A stretch of DNA of 64,000 bases from Prevotella sp. (GCA_017619755.1 JAFZRU010000030.1:1-64000); one strand, 5' to 3'; numbered from the stretch's first letter, positions 1 through 8,770 are shown. Numbers and translations: made by a program. The notes: generated by a model from the sequence alone, not told the origin.

Positions 1-450
1 TGCATTTTTTCAACGTGTGTTCCGAATAGACATTCGGAACTAGCTTAATTATGTCAAAAAATAAAAGGTCTGTTAGAAAACCTCGTTTCTCCACCGTAAA
101 GACAAGCATGGTCTTTTCCTTTTTTAGAGGAAATATAATAAAATGATTATACTAATCAAATAATTGTATATTGTTTATTCCTTAACCCTCCCTCGCTGCC
201 ATAAACACGGCAAAAGCTGCCACCCAGGAAACAGGAGCGAGGAGAATAAACGACACTTATGCATTACACTTTGCCAAATAGTATGTGTGTCTGGAATCAA
301 GCTTAGCCCCAATAATCTCTCTTTGCATCATAAATGAAACGAAATTGCTCAGCTCGGCAAAATGAGCATACCCTTTTGCCCTCGTTTATTCGCACCTTTG
401 CACAAAAATAGCATCACATCAAAAAAGGGGTGGGGAAAGTTGAGAAAAAC
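1..450. other. Non-coding region left of the tRNA-Pro terminator
   Basis: No convincing gene is visible. A 9-bp stem with a 4-base loop lies at 19-40 but has no T-run on either strand. A larger foldable element lies at 173-251: an outer 8-bp pairing (173-180 with 244-251) encloses a 7-bp pairing (191-197 with 236-242). A 31-codon basic reading frame starts at 51 but has no support beyond being open. The left edge may be the downstream region of a gene outside the window. Confidence 0.5.
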
Positions 451-483
451 AATAGAAGTGGTTGTCAAACAACCACTTCTATT
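451..483 (-). terminator. Intrinsic terminator of tRNA-Pro
   Basis: A long stem (451-464 with 470-483) is followed on the minus strand by GTTTTTCTC. It lies about 20 bases after the tRNA 3' end, in the right orientation to end the tRNA transcript. Confidence 0.85.
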
Positions 484-504
484 GATAAATGACTCTTTGC
501 GTAG

Positions 505-577
505 TCGGGATGAGGCGACTCGAACGCCCGACCCCTACGTCCCGAACGTAGTGCGCTACCAACTGCGCTACATCCCG
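505..577 (-). tRNA. tRNA-Pro (anticodon CGG)
   Basis: The minus strand folds as a full cloverleaf: acceptor CGGGATG (571-577) pairs with CATCCCG (506-512), with discriminator A at 505. The D arm is GCGC...GCGC, the anticodon stem CTACG/CGTAG holds loop TTCGGGA, and the T arm has loop TTCGAGT. The anticodon CGG reads the proline codon CCG. The 3' CCA is not encoded, so it must be added after transcription. The gene is 73 bases and sits alone between its own promoter and terminator. Confidence 0.97.
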
Positions 578-588
578 ATTTTGCGGTG

Positions 589-620
589 CAAAGGTATATC
601 AATTTTATGATACGGGCAAA
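589..620 (-). promoter_or_regulatory. Promoter of tRNA-Pro
   Basis: On the minus strand TTTG (617-620) is followed after 20 bases by TACCTTTG (589-596), matching the Bacteroidetes -33/-7 consensus. The implied transcription start is only a few bases before the mature tRNA 5' end. Confidence 0.8.
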
Positions 621-798
621 TTTTTCGGGGATTTTATTTTATTTTATGCCTTGACTGCCTATTGACAGCCTTGTTTGGCCTTAGTTCTTCACCTTCCCGG
701 AGGGTTGGCGTGTGCTAACAGACCAGTTGGGGTGGGGGGCAACAATCCGGTTGGGCGTTGGAAGGCTTGTCAATAATGGGGTGGGGAAGAGAGGTATC

Positions 799-2100
799 TC
801 ACAGCAGGGGCGGAAGCTCGAAGAGGCGGTTGCTGTTGCTGCCCTTGATGAGGATGCAGCATCCCTCCGGGCGCTCCTTCTCGATGGCGGCCTTCACCTC
901 TTCCACGTCGTGGAAGACGGGGTAGGGTGGGTTAACCTGCCTGAACTCCTCTCCCACGAGCCAAGCCTTTTGGATGCCGTTCTCCTTGAGGAATTCCACC
1001 ACCTTACGATGCTCCTCCTCCTCGCTCTCGCCAATTTCGCGCATGGCTCCGAGGATGACCATCTTGTTTTCCGCCACCATGTCACGGAAGTTGTTCAGTG
1101 CAGCCGCCATGCTGGTGGGGTTTGCGTTGTAAGTGTCCACGATGAGGCGGTTGTGCGGAGTGATGGTGAGTTGCGATCGGTTGTTGCTTGGCTTGTAGTT
1201 GCTCAGGGCGTGGTCAATCTGCTCCTCCGTCACTCCGAAGTGGAGGCCCACGCAGGCGGCGGCGAGCATGTTGAAGATGTTGTATGAACCGATAAGTTGG
1301 GTGTTCACCTCATGCCAGGGACCGTCGGCGTGACGCCACCTGAAGCGCAGCATCGGGTCGCAGACCAGTACCTCCCCGTTAGCGCAGAGGCCCGGCGTTC
1401 CCGTCGTGCCGTAACGTACCAATGACAAGCCTTCCGAGATGCTCTTGAGCAGTTCGTTGCCGTCGTCGATGAACACCACGCTGTTTTCCTTGGAGCGGAG
1501 GAAGTCGTACAGCTCGCCTTTCGTGTGTAGCACACCTTCAAGGCTTCCGAAGCCTAAGAGGTGCGCCTTGCCCACGTTGGTGATGAGGCCGCAGTCAGGT
1601 TCGGCGATGTTCACGAGTGTGCGTATTTCGCCCGGGTGGTTCGCCCCCATTTCCACCACGGCGATGTCGTGCTCCGGCTTCAGCGTGAGCAGGGTTTTGG
1701 GTACGCCGATGTGGTTGTTGAGGTTGCCTTTGGTGTAGTGAACGTTGTATTTCTCGCTCAGGACGGCGGCGACGAGTTCCTTCGTGGTGGTCTTTCCGTT
1801 GGTGCCGGTCACGCCGACGATGGGTGTTCCGAGTGTTCGGCGGTGTTGTCGTGCCAGTTGCTGCAATGTCTCCAAGCCGTTGTCCACCAAGATGATGCGT
1901 GGGTCGGAGGGGTCGGCATACTCCGCCTCGTCAATGATGGCGTAGGAGCAGCCCTTCTCTATGGCTTGCGTGGCGAACTTGTTGCCGTCGAACGTTTCTC
2001 CTTTCAATGCAATGAAGATGGAGCCGGGAGGGCAGTCGCGGGTGTCGGTGGTGACGACGGGGTGCTTTTGGAAAAGCTTGTAGATTTCTTCTATGTTCAT
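799..2100 (-). CDS. murF: MurF, UDP-MurNAc-tripeptide--D-Ala-D-Ala ligase
   Basis: Cytoplasmic Mur ligase that adds D-Ala-D-Ala to the UDP-MurNAc-tripeptide in peptidoglycan precursor synthesis. The 433-residue product has the N-terminal substrate domain (TDTRDCPPGSIFIALKGE, about 18-35), the ATP-binding P-loop GTNGKTTTK (about 99-107), the central-domain block VVEMGANHPGEI and the C-terminal domain with VDTYNANPTSM. Length is normal for the family. The start was set at the ATG at 2100 because the -7 element at 2118-2125 puts transcription start just upstream; an in-frame start at 2148 would lie at the promoter -33 box. No other mur gene is adjacent, so it appears to be transcribed alone. Confidence 0.96.
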   Translation of the reverse strand: MNIEEIYKLFQKHPVVTTDTRDCPPGSIFIALKGETFDGNKFATQAIEKGCSYAIIDEAEYADPSDPRIILVDNGLETLQQLARQHRRTLGTPIVGVTGTNGKTTTKELVAAVLSEKYNVHYTKGNLNNHIGVPKTLLTLKPEHDIAVVEMGANHPGEIRTLVNIAEPDCGLITNVGKAHLLGFGSLEGVLHTKGELYDFLRSKENSVVFIDDGNELLKSISEGLSLVRYGTTGTPGLCANGEVLVCDPMLRFRWRHADGPWHEVNTQLIGSYNIFNMLAAACVGLHFGVTEEQIDHALSNYKPSNNRSQLTITPHNRLIVDTYNANPTSMAAALNNFRDMVAENKMVILGAMREIGESEEEEHRKVVEFLKENGIQKAWLVGEEFRQVNPPYPVFHDVEEVKAAIEKERPEGCCILIKGSNSNRLFELPPLL

Positions 2101-2117
2101 ATCACTTGTTTTGGCGG

Positions 2118-2149
2118 CAAAGTTACGAATAAGCGAGTGAAAAGCCAAA
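2118..2149 (-). promoter_or_regulatory. Promoter of murF
   Basis: Minus-strand TTTG (2146-2149), 20 bases, TAACTTTG (2118-2125). The start codon follows about 17 bases after the -7 box. The surrounding sequence is duplicated at 2193-2242, so a second, probably non-functional copy of this promoter region exists. Confidence 0.75.
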
Positions 2150-2151
2150 TG

Positions 2152-2510
2152 TTTTTGAGCTTTTCCGAGCGGGAGTAACTTGGATGCGAAGCATCAAAGT
2201 TACGAATAACCGAGAGAAAAGCCAAATGTTTTTGAGCTGTGCGGTTGAAAACGGCCTGAAAGGCCAAAAGCAATCAGCCCAGGGCAACGCCCTGGGGAAG
2301 AGAGTGAGCCAATTATCGCCCTGAAAGGGCAAAAGCCTTATAGATATCATAATGCTTTTGCCCTTTCAGGGCGCAATCTACTCCGTTTATTTACCCAGGG
2401 CGTTGCCCTGGGCTGGTATCTCGTTGGCCTTTCAGGCCGTCTTTGCACAAAATCCAACCGCACAACACGAAACTTTTTGAGCTTTTCCGAGCGGGAGTAA
2501 CTTTGCAATA
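2152..2510. repeat. Composite palindromic repeat between murF and dam
   Basis: A long imperfect inverted repeat spans 2238-2466 and is centred near 2345. Paired arms, each itself a small palindrome, are 2252-2265 with 2426-2439, 2278-2297 with 2394-2412, and 2318-2336 with 2354-2372. It is flanked by direct copies of a 30-base segment at 2152-2181 and 2474-2503. The nested palindromes recall REP/BIME-type interspersed elements. No transposase is present, so this is a non-autonomous repeat. Confidence 0.8.
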
Positions 2511-2545
2511 TGGTGTGCCCTAACGGGCAGAACCAACGGTCGACG

Positions 2546-2672
2546 TAGTCAAATCTTACAAATCTATTCAAATCAAACAAATTATGCGAACTTGTTAACA
2601 AGCAACGTAATCCATTTTTTTTATCAAACAAAATGGATTTGAAAGATTTGGATAGATTTGAAAGATTTCTCG
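2546..2672. repeat. Imperfect inverted repeat upstream of dam
   Basis: CAAATC/GATTTG-rich arms at about 2548-2578 and 2636-2670 are imperfect reverse complements around a loop of about 55 bases. It lies upstream of the dam promoter. No function is evident. Confidence 0.5.
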
Positions 2673-2711
2673 CCGAAGGCGACTACTTTTGTGTTTCGTT
2701 GAATACGCAAC

Positions 2712-2743
2712 TTTGCATGCGTCAAAAAAAAAGCTTAACTTTG
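2712..2743 (+). promoter_or_regulatory. Promoter of the Dam-type methylase gene
   Basis: TTTG (2712-2715), exactly 20 bases, TAACTTTG (2736-2743). A second -7-like box TAACTTTG lies at 2498-2505 at the end of the palindromic repeat. The proximal promoter implies transcription from about 2750 and supports the ATG at 2765. Confidence 0.75.
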
Positions 2744-2764
2744 CAGCGTCACAAGAAGAATGGC

Positions 2765-3907
2765 ATGTTGGAAGAGCAACGAAACATAGAGACGGGCCTC
2801 TCACCCATCATCAAATGGCCGGGTGGCAAGGAGAAGGAAATGAAATACATCCTTCCCAATGTTCCCCGTTTTGAGCGATTCATAGAGCCGTTTGTGGGTG
2901 GTGGCGCTGTTTTCATGGGGATGGCTGGCGATGCCTATTACATCAATGACTATTCATCCGAATTGATGGATCTGTACCAATCTATTGCTACCTCGGATGC
3001 CGATTTCTTCAGGTATGCGGAAATGATGGATGTGTCATGGCAAAACTCGGAGGATTTTTACAAGTCAAGCAGCCAACTTGTTGACACATACGTTGATTAT
3101 AGAAACGAGTTGGTCGGTAAGGACGGCTTGAAGGAGCAAGTTCATGCCTTCTGTATGGGCAACCAACAGGCAATTTTGGACATTATTGGCGAGGAATTTG
3201 CGTCCCTTCCATGTGTCCTTGTCAAGGAAATGGAAACAAATTTGTTCCGAAAAATGTTGCGAATGAGGGAATTGGAAAAGGAAAAGCACGTTCTCCCTGT
3301 TGAAGATGTGAACGACAATATGGAAACCGCCATCAAAAGTGCTGTTTACATGAATTATCGCCATCTTTACAATAGCAGGGAAATAGCTGAAAACAACCCC
3401 CAATTGCATGGTGCATTATTCCTCTTCATACGCAATTATGCTTTCAGTGGCATGTTCAGGTATAATGCAAAGGGGGCTTTCAATGTTCCATACGGTGGAA
3501 TGGCCTATAATAGAAAAATGCTGAACAAGAAACTCTGCTATTACAAATCTTCGGAAGTGTTAAATCATTTCAAGAAGACCAAGACATACAATCTTGATTT
3601 TGAGCATTTTTTGAGGTTGGTCAACCCTCAAGAAAATGATTTTGTCTTCCTTGACCCGCCATACGACAGTGAGTTTAGCACATACGCACAGAATGCGTTT
3701 ACGCGAGAAGACCAAAGGCGCTTGGCTGATTATCTGATTGGCGAGTGTCGGGCAAAGTGGATGTTGGTCATTAAAAACACGGATTTCATTTATGGGTTGT
3801 ATGACAGGCACGGCATCCATATACGCACTTTCGACAAGGAGTATGTGGTGAGCTTCATGAACAGGAATGACAAAAAGGTGACACATTTGCTGATTACGAA
3901 CTATTAA
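2765..3907 (+). CDS. dam: Dam-type (D12 class) DNA adenine N6-methyltransferase
   Basis: Transfers methyl from S-adenosylmethionine to adenine N6 in DNA. The 380-residue product has the AdoMet-binding block KWPGGK (17-22), FIEPFVGGGAVF near residue 40 and the catalytic DPPY at 297-300, in the order of the D12/alpha class. It is about 100 residues longer than E. coli Dam; the extra length is in the middle, in the presumed target-recognition region. Upstream in-frame starts precede the promoter and were rejected. There is no restriction endonuclease next to it, so it is an orphan methylase. Codon use is more AT-rich than in nuo or murF, consistent with transfer. The recognition site cannot be read from the sequence. 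Confidence 0.9.
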   Translation: MLEEQRNIETGLSPIIKWPGGKEKEMKYILPNVPRFERFIEPFVGGGAVFMGMAGDAYYINDYSSELMDLYQSIATSDADFFRYAEMMDVSWQNSEDFYKSSSQLVDTYVDYRNELVGKDGLKEQVHAFCMGNQQAILDIIGEEFASLPCVLVKEMETNLFRKMLRMRELEKEKHVLPVEDVNDNMETAIKSAVYMNYRHLYNSREIAENNPQLHGALFLFIRNYAFSGMFRYNAKGAFNVPYGGMAYNRKMLNKKLCYYKSSEVLNHFKKTKTYNLDFEHFLRLVNPQENDFVFLDPPYDSEFSTYAQNAFTREDQRRLADYLIGECRAKWMLVIKNTDFIYGLYDRHGIHIRTFDKEYVVSFMNRNDKKVTHLLITNY

Positions 3908-4050
3908 TCATTTGGGATGATTTTCAACATATAATTACCATTAATCATCCATATAATAGCCATAAATGGTTGTAAATAATTAATGGGTAATTCGTGGCCA
4001 TTCGTGTTAACTAACGCCAATGGTTATTTTATGATTACTAAGGCTATTAT

Positions 4051-4081
4051 TTTGCTTGTTGCCATAAAATGCTTACTTTTG
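4051..4081 (+). promoter_or_regulatory. Promoter of the BadF-type kinase gene
   Basis: TTTG (4051-4054), 19 bases, TACTTTTG (4074-4081), about 30 bases before the ATG at 4111. Confidence 0.7.
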
Positions 4082-4110
4082 CATCTCGAACAAAAATATG
4101 ATAGACTGCT

Positions 4111-4953
4111 ATGATATTGATAGCCGACAGCGGAAGTACGAAGACCGACTGGTGCCTGATGCACCACGGCGAAGTGGTGACCCACGTGACCACCCAGGGC
4201 CTCAACCCCTTTTACCAGGACGACGCCACCATCTCCGGCGTGATTGAGACGGAGTTGATGGCTCGCTGGCCGTCCGGCCTTCCCCGTCCGCATAAGGTGT
4301 TCTTCTATGGTGCCGGTGTCCGTCCGGAGATGTCCTCCCGCATGTTTGCTCTCCTCCGTGCCGCCACCGGGGCGGAATATGTGGAGGCCCACGGTGACCT
4401 CCTCGGTGCCGCCCGCGCCTTGTTTGGCCGTGAGGCCGGCATCGCCTGCATCCTTGGCACCGGTTCCAACTCCGGCCTCTACGACGGGAGCGTCATCGTG
4501 CAAAACACCCCGCCTTTGGGCTTCATCCTCGGCGACGAGGGCAGCGGGGCCGTCCTCGGCAAGCGCTTCGTGGCCGACCTCTGCAAGGGTCTGCTCCCCG
4601 AAGCACTCCGCGAGGAGTATTTCGCCACCACCGGCCAGGACGTGGCCTCCATCATCCGTGCCGTCTATCGCGAGCCTCTGCCCAACCGCCACCTCGCCCA
4701 AGCCACCCGCTTCATCCACAGCCACCTCCATTTGGAGTCAGTGGAGGCGCTTGTCGTCAACTCCTTCCGTGATTTCTTCCGACGCAACCTCGTGCAGTAC
4801 GGTCGCTCCGACCTCCCCGTGCGAGCCGTGGGCAGTGTGGCCCATTATTTCGGCGAACAGCTATGTCGCGCAGCCGCAGAAGAGGGCTTCGCGGTCTCCG
4901 GCGTGATGCAAAGCCCCATCGAAGGGCTCGTCATCTATCATCAGGGCGAATAA
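4111..4953 (+). CDS. BadF/BadG/BcrA/BcrD-type ATPase, probable N-acetylglucosamine kinase
   Basis: The 280-residue product belongs to the ASKHA (actin-like) ATPase fold. ADSGSTKTDW (5-14) is the phosphate-1 loop, ILGTGSNSGLYDG the phosphate-2 region, and FILGDEGSGAVLGKR the segment shared with eukaryotic-type N-acetylglucosamine kinases. The fold and length fit a soluble amino-sugar kinase. The substrate is inferred from family resemblance, not from context; neighbours are dam and the nuo operon, and no amino-sugar genes are near. It has its own promoter. Confidence 0.8.
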   Translation: MILIADSGSTKTDWCLMHHGEVVTHVTTQGLNPFYQDDATISGVIETELMARWPSGLPRPHKVFFYGAGVRPEMSSRMFALLRAATGAEYVEAHGDLLGAARALFGREAGIACILGTGSNSGLYDGSVIVQNTPPLGFILGDEGSGAVLGKRFVADLCKGLLPEALREEYFATTGQDVASIIRAVYREPLPNRHLAQATRFIHSHLHLESVEALVVNSFRDFFRRNLVQYGRSDLPVRAVGSVAHYFGEQLCRAAAEEGFAVSGVMQSPIEGLVIYHQGE

Positions 4954-4990
4954 TTTTCACCTTTTTTAGTAGTGTTTCGTTTTTTTTTGT

Positions 4991-4998
4991 TAACTTTG
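4991..4998 (+). promoter_or_regulatory. -7 element of the nuo operon promoter
   Basis: TAACTTTG matches the Bacteroidetes -7 consensus and lies about 50 bases before nuoA. The expected -33 position (around 4966-4969) reads TTAG, a weak match. It is the only good -7 box in the gap before nuoA. Confidence 0.6.
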
Positions 4999-5050
4999 CA
5001 CCGCTATTGCAAATCTTTAAATGTGTTAAATCATCATAAAACACATATAT

Positions 5051-5401
5051 ATGTATTCTACTTTGTTTATCACCGTCATTTTGACGGCAGTTGTCTTGGT
5101 GGTGGGCGCCTACGTCATCGCCAAGCTGATTGGGCCTCGGTCGTACAACAAAGTGAAGGGTGAGCCTTTCGAGTGTGGCATCCCCACGCACGGGTCGTCA
5201 TGGATTCCCGTGTCCATAGGATACTACCTCTTCGCCATCCTCTTCCTCATGTTCGACATCGAGACCGTCTTTCTTTACCCATGGGCCGTCGTGGTGCAGA
5301 AATACGGTGTGATGGCTATTGCCAGCATCGGTTTCTTCCTGCTCGTCCTTGTATTTGGCTTGGCGTATGCCTGGCGGAAAGGAGCGTTGGAATGGAAGTA
5401 A
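5051..5401 (+). CDS. nuoA: NADH-quinone oxidoreductase subunit A
   Basis: Small membrane subunit of complex I, 116 residues with three predicted transmembrane segments. The conserved cytoplasmic loop KGEPFECGIPTHGSSWIPV and the acidic segment LMFDIETVFLYPW identify NuoA, which helps form the quinone-reduction junction. It is the first gene of the nuo operon. Its stop overlaps the nuoB start by 10 bases. Confidence 0.96.
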   Translation: MYSTLFITVILTAVVLVVGAYVIAKLIGPRSYNKVKGEPFECGIPTHGSSWIPVSIGYYLFAILFLMFDIETVFLYPWAVVVQKYGVMAIASIGFFLLVLVFGLAYAWRKGALEWK

Positions 5402-6090
5402 GGAAACCACGTATCAAGAGCATCCCCTACGACGAGTTCAAGGACAACGAATCCTTGGAGCGCTTAGTGGAAGAACTGCATGAGGGCGGCGTCAACGTCG
5501 TCACTGGAAGCCTCGACCAGCTCGTCAACTGGGGCCGGTCCAACTCTCTTTGGTCGCTCACCTTCGGCACCTCGTGCTGTGGCATCGAGTTCATGGCCGT
5601 GGGTTGTGCACGTTATGACTTCGCACGTTTCGGTTTCGAGGTGACTCGCAACTCGCCCCGGCAGGCCGACCTCATCATGACCGCCGGCACCATCACCCAC
5701 AAGATGGCCCCGGTGTTCAAGCGTCTTTACGACGAGATGGCCGAGCCAAAGTATGTCGTGGCCGTGGGAGGATGCACCATTTCCGGCGGGCCTTTCAAGT
5801 CCAGCTACCATGTGGTCAAGGGCATTGAGGAGATTGTCCCGGTGGACGTTTACATCCCCGGTTGCCCGCCAAGGCCGGAGGCCATCCTCTATGGCATGAT
5901 GCAGTTGCAGCGCAAGGTGAAGGTGGAGAAATTCTTCGGCGGCGCCAACCACAAGCAGAACGCCGAGGAGCGTGAGCTCGACCTCTCCAACGAGGCCCTC
6001 ACCTACGGATGGAAGAAGCCCATCGTTGTCTCCGACGTGCCACAGGATTTCATTGACCAACTCAACGAAGACAAGGAGGGAGCCAAATGA
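5392..6090 (+). CDS. nuoB: NADH-quinone oxidoreductase subunit B
   Basis: Peripheral-arm subunit carrying the terminal [4Fe-4S] cluster N2, which hands electrons to quinone. Its four ligands are visible: the Cys pair at 62-63 (TSCCGIEF), Cys128 in VAVGGCTISGG and Cys158 in IPGCPPRPEA. The 232-residue product has a C-terminal extension past the core. The ATG at 5392 sits inside the end of nuoA; the frame is open further upstream but that part is only nuoA read out of frame. The stop overlaps the nuoCD start as ATGA. Confidence 0.96.
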   Translation: MEVRKPRIKSIPYDEFKDNESLERLVEELHEGGVNVVTGSLDQLVNWGRSNSLWSLTFGTSCCGIEFMAVGCARYDFARFGFEVTRNSPRQADLIMTAGTITHKMAPVFKRLYDEMAEPKYVVAVGGCTISGGPFKSSYHVVKGIEEIVPVDVYIPGCPPRPEAILYGMMQLQRKVKVEKFFGGANHKQNAEERELDLSNEALTYGWKKPIVVSDVPQDFIDQLNEDKEGAK

Positions 6091-7649
6091 AACTGCAGTT
6101 CAACAACATACCATTCGACAAATTCCTCTCCGGCATGCAAGCCCTCAAGGAGAAGGAAGGCTACGACTACCTCGTCACCATCATCGGCGAGGACTTCGGC
6201 GAGGAGGGTCTGGGATGCGTCTATATCCTCGAGAACACCGCCACCCATGAGCGCACCAGCGTGAAGACCATCGCCCGCCAAGTGGATGGCAGCCATGTCA
6301 TCTACTCCGTCATCGACCTGTGGAAGGCCGCCGACCTGCTTGAGCGCGAAGTCTTTGACTTCTACGGCATCAAGTTCCTCGGGCATCCCATCATGGAGCG
6401 CCTCTTCCTGCGCACCGACTTCAAGGGACATCCCTTCCGCAAGGACTGGCAATTCGACGACAGCTATTCCCTGGAGGACGACGTGGAGAGCGAGTATGCC
6501 AACACCTATTCGCTCGACGCCGACGGACGCCTCGTCTGCACCCGCCACCGCCTTTTCGACGAGAACGACTACGTGGTCAACATCGGTCCGCAGCACCCCT
6601 CCACCCACGGTGTGCTGAGGTTGCAGACCGTGCTCGACGGAGAGACCGTGAAGCGCATCTACCCCCATTTGGGATACATACACCGCGGCATTGAGAAGAT
6701 GTGGGAGGGATACACCTACCCGCAGACACTCGCCCTCACCGACCGCCTCAACTACCTCTCGGCCATGATGCACCGCCACGCTCTCGTGGGCGTCATCGAG
6801 GAGGGGCTCGGCGTGGAGCTTTCCGACCGCATCAAGTACATACGCACCATCATGGACGAGTTGCAGCGCATTGACTCACACCTCCTTTACTGTGGGTGCT
6901 GCGCTCAGGACTTAGGTGCCCTCACCGCTTTCCTCTACTGCATGCGCGACCGCGAGCACGTGCTCAACGTCATGGAGGAGACCACCGGCGGGCGCCTCAT
7001 CCAGAACTACTACCGCATCGGTGGCCTCCAGGACGACATCGACCCCAATTTCGTGGAGAACACCAAGGCGCTGTGCAAGTACCTGCGTCCCATGATCCAG
7101 GAGTACATGGACGTCTTCGGCGACAACGTCATCACCCACAACCGTTTCGAGAAGGTGGGTCCGATGGGCAAGGAAGACTGCATCAACTACGCCGTCACCG
7201 GACCTGCAGGCCGTGCCGCCGGCTGGGCCAACGACGTGCGCAAGAACCACCCCTACGACATGTACGACAAGGTGGAGTGGAAGCAGATCCTGCTCCAGAG
7301 CGCCGATTCGATGGACCGCTACCTCGTGCACATCGAGGAGCTCTATCAGAGCCTCGACATCATCGAGCAGCTCATCGACAACATCCCCCCGGGCGACTTC
7401 TACATCAAGCAGAAGCCCATCATCAAGGTGCCGGAGGGGCAGTGGTATTTCTCCGTGGAGGGAGCGAGCGGCGAGTTTGGAGTGTATCTCGACTCACGCG
7501 GCGACAAGAGCCCCTATCGCATGAAGATGAGGCCCATGGGTCTCACCCTCGTCGGGGCGCTCGACCCTATGCTGCGCGGGCAGAAGATCGCCGACCTCGT
7601 CACCACCGGCGCGGCCATCGACTTCGTCATACCCGACATTGACCGGTAA
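6087..7649 (+). CDS. nuoCD: NADH-quinone oxidoreductase fused subunits C and D
   Basis: A single 520-residue protein joins NuoC (about 1-150; EREVFDFYGIKFLGHP is the 30-kDa-subunit signature) to NuoD (about 160-520; starts around VNIGPQHPSTHGVLRL and contains the 49-kDa block GVIEEGLGVELSDR). NuoD lines the quinone cavity next to cluster N2. The fusion is known from several bacteria, including Bacteroidetes and enterobacteria. Start overlaps the nuoB stop (ATGA), implying translational coupling. Confidence 0.96.
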   Translation: MKLQFNNIPFDKFLSGMQALKEKEGYDYLVTIIGEDFGEEGLGCVYILENTATHERTSVKTIARQVDGSHVIYSVIDLWKAADLLEREVFDFYGIKFLGHPIMERLFLRTDFKGHPFRKDWQFDDSYSLEDDVESEYANTYSLDADGRLVCTRHRLFDENDYVVNIGPQHPSTHGVLRLQTVLDGETVKRIYPHLGYIHRGIEKMWEGYTYPQTLALTDRLNYLSAMMHRHALVGVIEEGLGVELSDRIKYIRTIMDELQRIDSHLLYCGCCAQDLGALTAFLYCMRDREHVLNVMEETTGGRLIQNYYRIGGLQDDIDPNFVENTKALCKYLRPMIQEYMDVFGDNVITHNRFEKVGPMGKEDCINYAVTGPAGRAAGWANDVRKNHPYDMYDKVEWKQILLQSADSMDRYLVHIEELYQSLDIIEQLIDNIPPGDFYIKQKPIIKVPEGQWYFSVEGASGEFGVYLDSRGDKSPYRMKMRPMGLTLVGALDPMLRGQKIADLVTTGAAIDFVIPDIDR

Positions 7650-7678
7650 TCACCCATCAACATCTAAGAATTTTCACT

Positions 7679-8764
7679 ATGTTCGATTTTTCAATAGTTA
7701 CACAATGGTTCGACGCGCTCCTGCGCGACACCCTCGGGATGGGCGACTTCTGGGCGATCCTCATCGAGTGTGTCATCGTCGGACTCTTCATCCTCGTGGC
7801 ATACGCACTTATCGCCATCGTGCTCATCTTCATGGAGCGCAAGGTGTGTGCCTATTTCCAATGCCGCTTGGGCCCCATGCGCGTGGGCCCGTGGGGCGTG
7901 CTGCAAGTCTTCGCCGACGTGCTGAAGATGCTCATCAAGGAGATTTTCTTCGTGGACAGGGCCGACAAGCTGCTCTATGCCGTGGCGCCTTTCCTCGTCA
8001 TCATCGGCTCCGTGGGAGCCTTCGGCTTCCTCCCCTGGAACAAGGGGGCGGGCGTGATTGACTTCAACGTGGGCATCTTCCTCCTCACCGCCATCTCCTC
8101 CATCGGAGTGGTGGGCGTCTTCCTCGCCGGATGGGGTTCCAACAACAAGTACTCCGTCATCTCCGCCATGCGTGGCGCCGTGCAGATGATTTCCTACGAA
8201 CTGTCGCTCTGCCTCTGCCTCATCACCGCTGTCATCCTCACCGGCACACTGCAGGTGAGCGGCATCGTCGAGGCGCAGACCGGCCCATGGAACTGGCTCA
8301 TCTTCAAGGGTCACATCCCTGCCATCATCGCTTTCTTCGTCTTCCTCATCGCCGGAAATGCAGAGGCCAACCGCGGCCCCTTCGACATGGCAGAAGCCGA
8401 GAGTGAGTTGACCGCCGGACACCACACCGAGTATTCCGGCATGGGCTTCGGCTTCTTCTACTTGGCAGAGTACCTCAACCTCTTCATCATTGCCGGCGTG
8501 GCCACCACCGTCTTCCTCGGAGGGTGGGCGCCTGTCAACATCGGCGTGGCTGGCTTCGACAAGGTGATGGACTACATCCCCGGCATCGTGTGGTTCTTGG
8601 GCAAGACCTTCTTCATCGTATGGCTTCTCATGTGGGTGAAATGGACCTTCCCGCGCCTCCGCATCGACCAGATACTCAAGTTGGAGTGGAAATACCTCAT
8701 GCCGCTGTCGCTCATCAACCTCGTGCTGATGACCATCGTCGTGGCTTTCGGCCTCCACTGGTAA
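7679..8764 (+). CDS. nuoH: NADH-quinone oxidoreductase subunit H
   Basis: Membrane subunit linking the peripheral arm to the pump and forming much of the quinone tunnel. The 361-residue product has about eight transmembrane segments and the signature FMERKVCAYFQCRLGPMRVGPWG, followed by the loop NRGPFDMAEAESELTAGHHTEYSG, typical of NuoH/ND1. It lies 29 bases after nuoCD. Confidence 0.96.
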   Translation: MFDFSIVTQWFDALLRDTLGMGDFWAILIECVIVGLFILVAYALIAIVLIFMERKVCAYFQCRLGPMRVGPWGVLQVFADVLKMLIKEIFFVDRADKLLYAVAPFLVIIGSVGAFGFLPWNKGAGVIDFNVGIFLLTAISSIGVVGVFLAGWGSNNKYSVISAMRGAVQMISYELSLCLCLITAVILTGTLQVSGIVEAQTGPWNWLIFKGHIPAIIAFFVFLIAGNAEANRGPFDMAEAESELTAGHHTEYSGMGFGFFYLAEYLNLFIIAGVATTVFLGGWAPVNIGVAGFDKVMDYIPGIVWFLGKTFFIVWLLMWVKWTFPRLRIDQILKLEWKYLMPLSLINLVLMTIVVAFGLHW

Positions 8765-8770
8765 GTCCCC

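Noticed and set aside
19-40. Hairpin at the left edge as a terminator
   Set aside because: No T-run follows on either strand.
51-146. 31-codon basic small ORF beginning MSKNKRSVRK
   Set aside because: No promoter box, no clear ribosome site and no way to show conservation; likely chance in AT-rich DNA.
362-610. 82-codon open frame on the plus strand
   Set aside because: It runs through the tRNA-Pro gene, its promoter and its terminator on the opposite strand and has no protein-like composition.
4111-4953. 2-hydroxyglutaryl-CoA dehydratase activator (BadF relative)
   Set aside because: The iron-sulfur cysteines of that group are not seen, and the sequence fits sugar-kinase-like members better.
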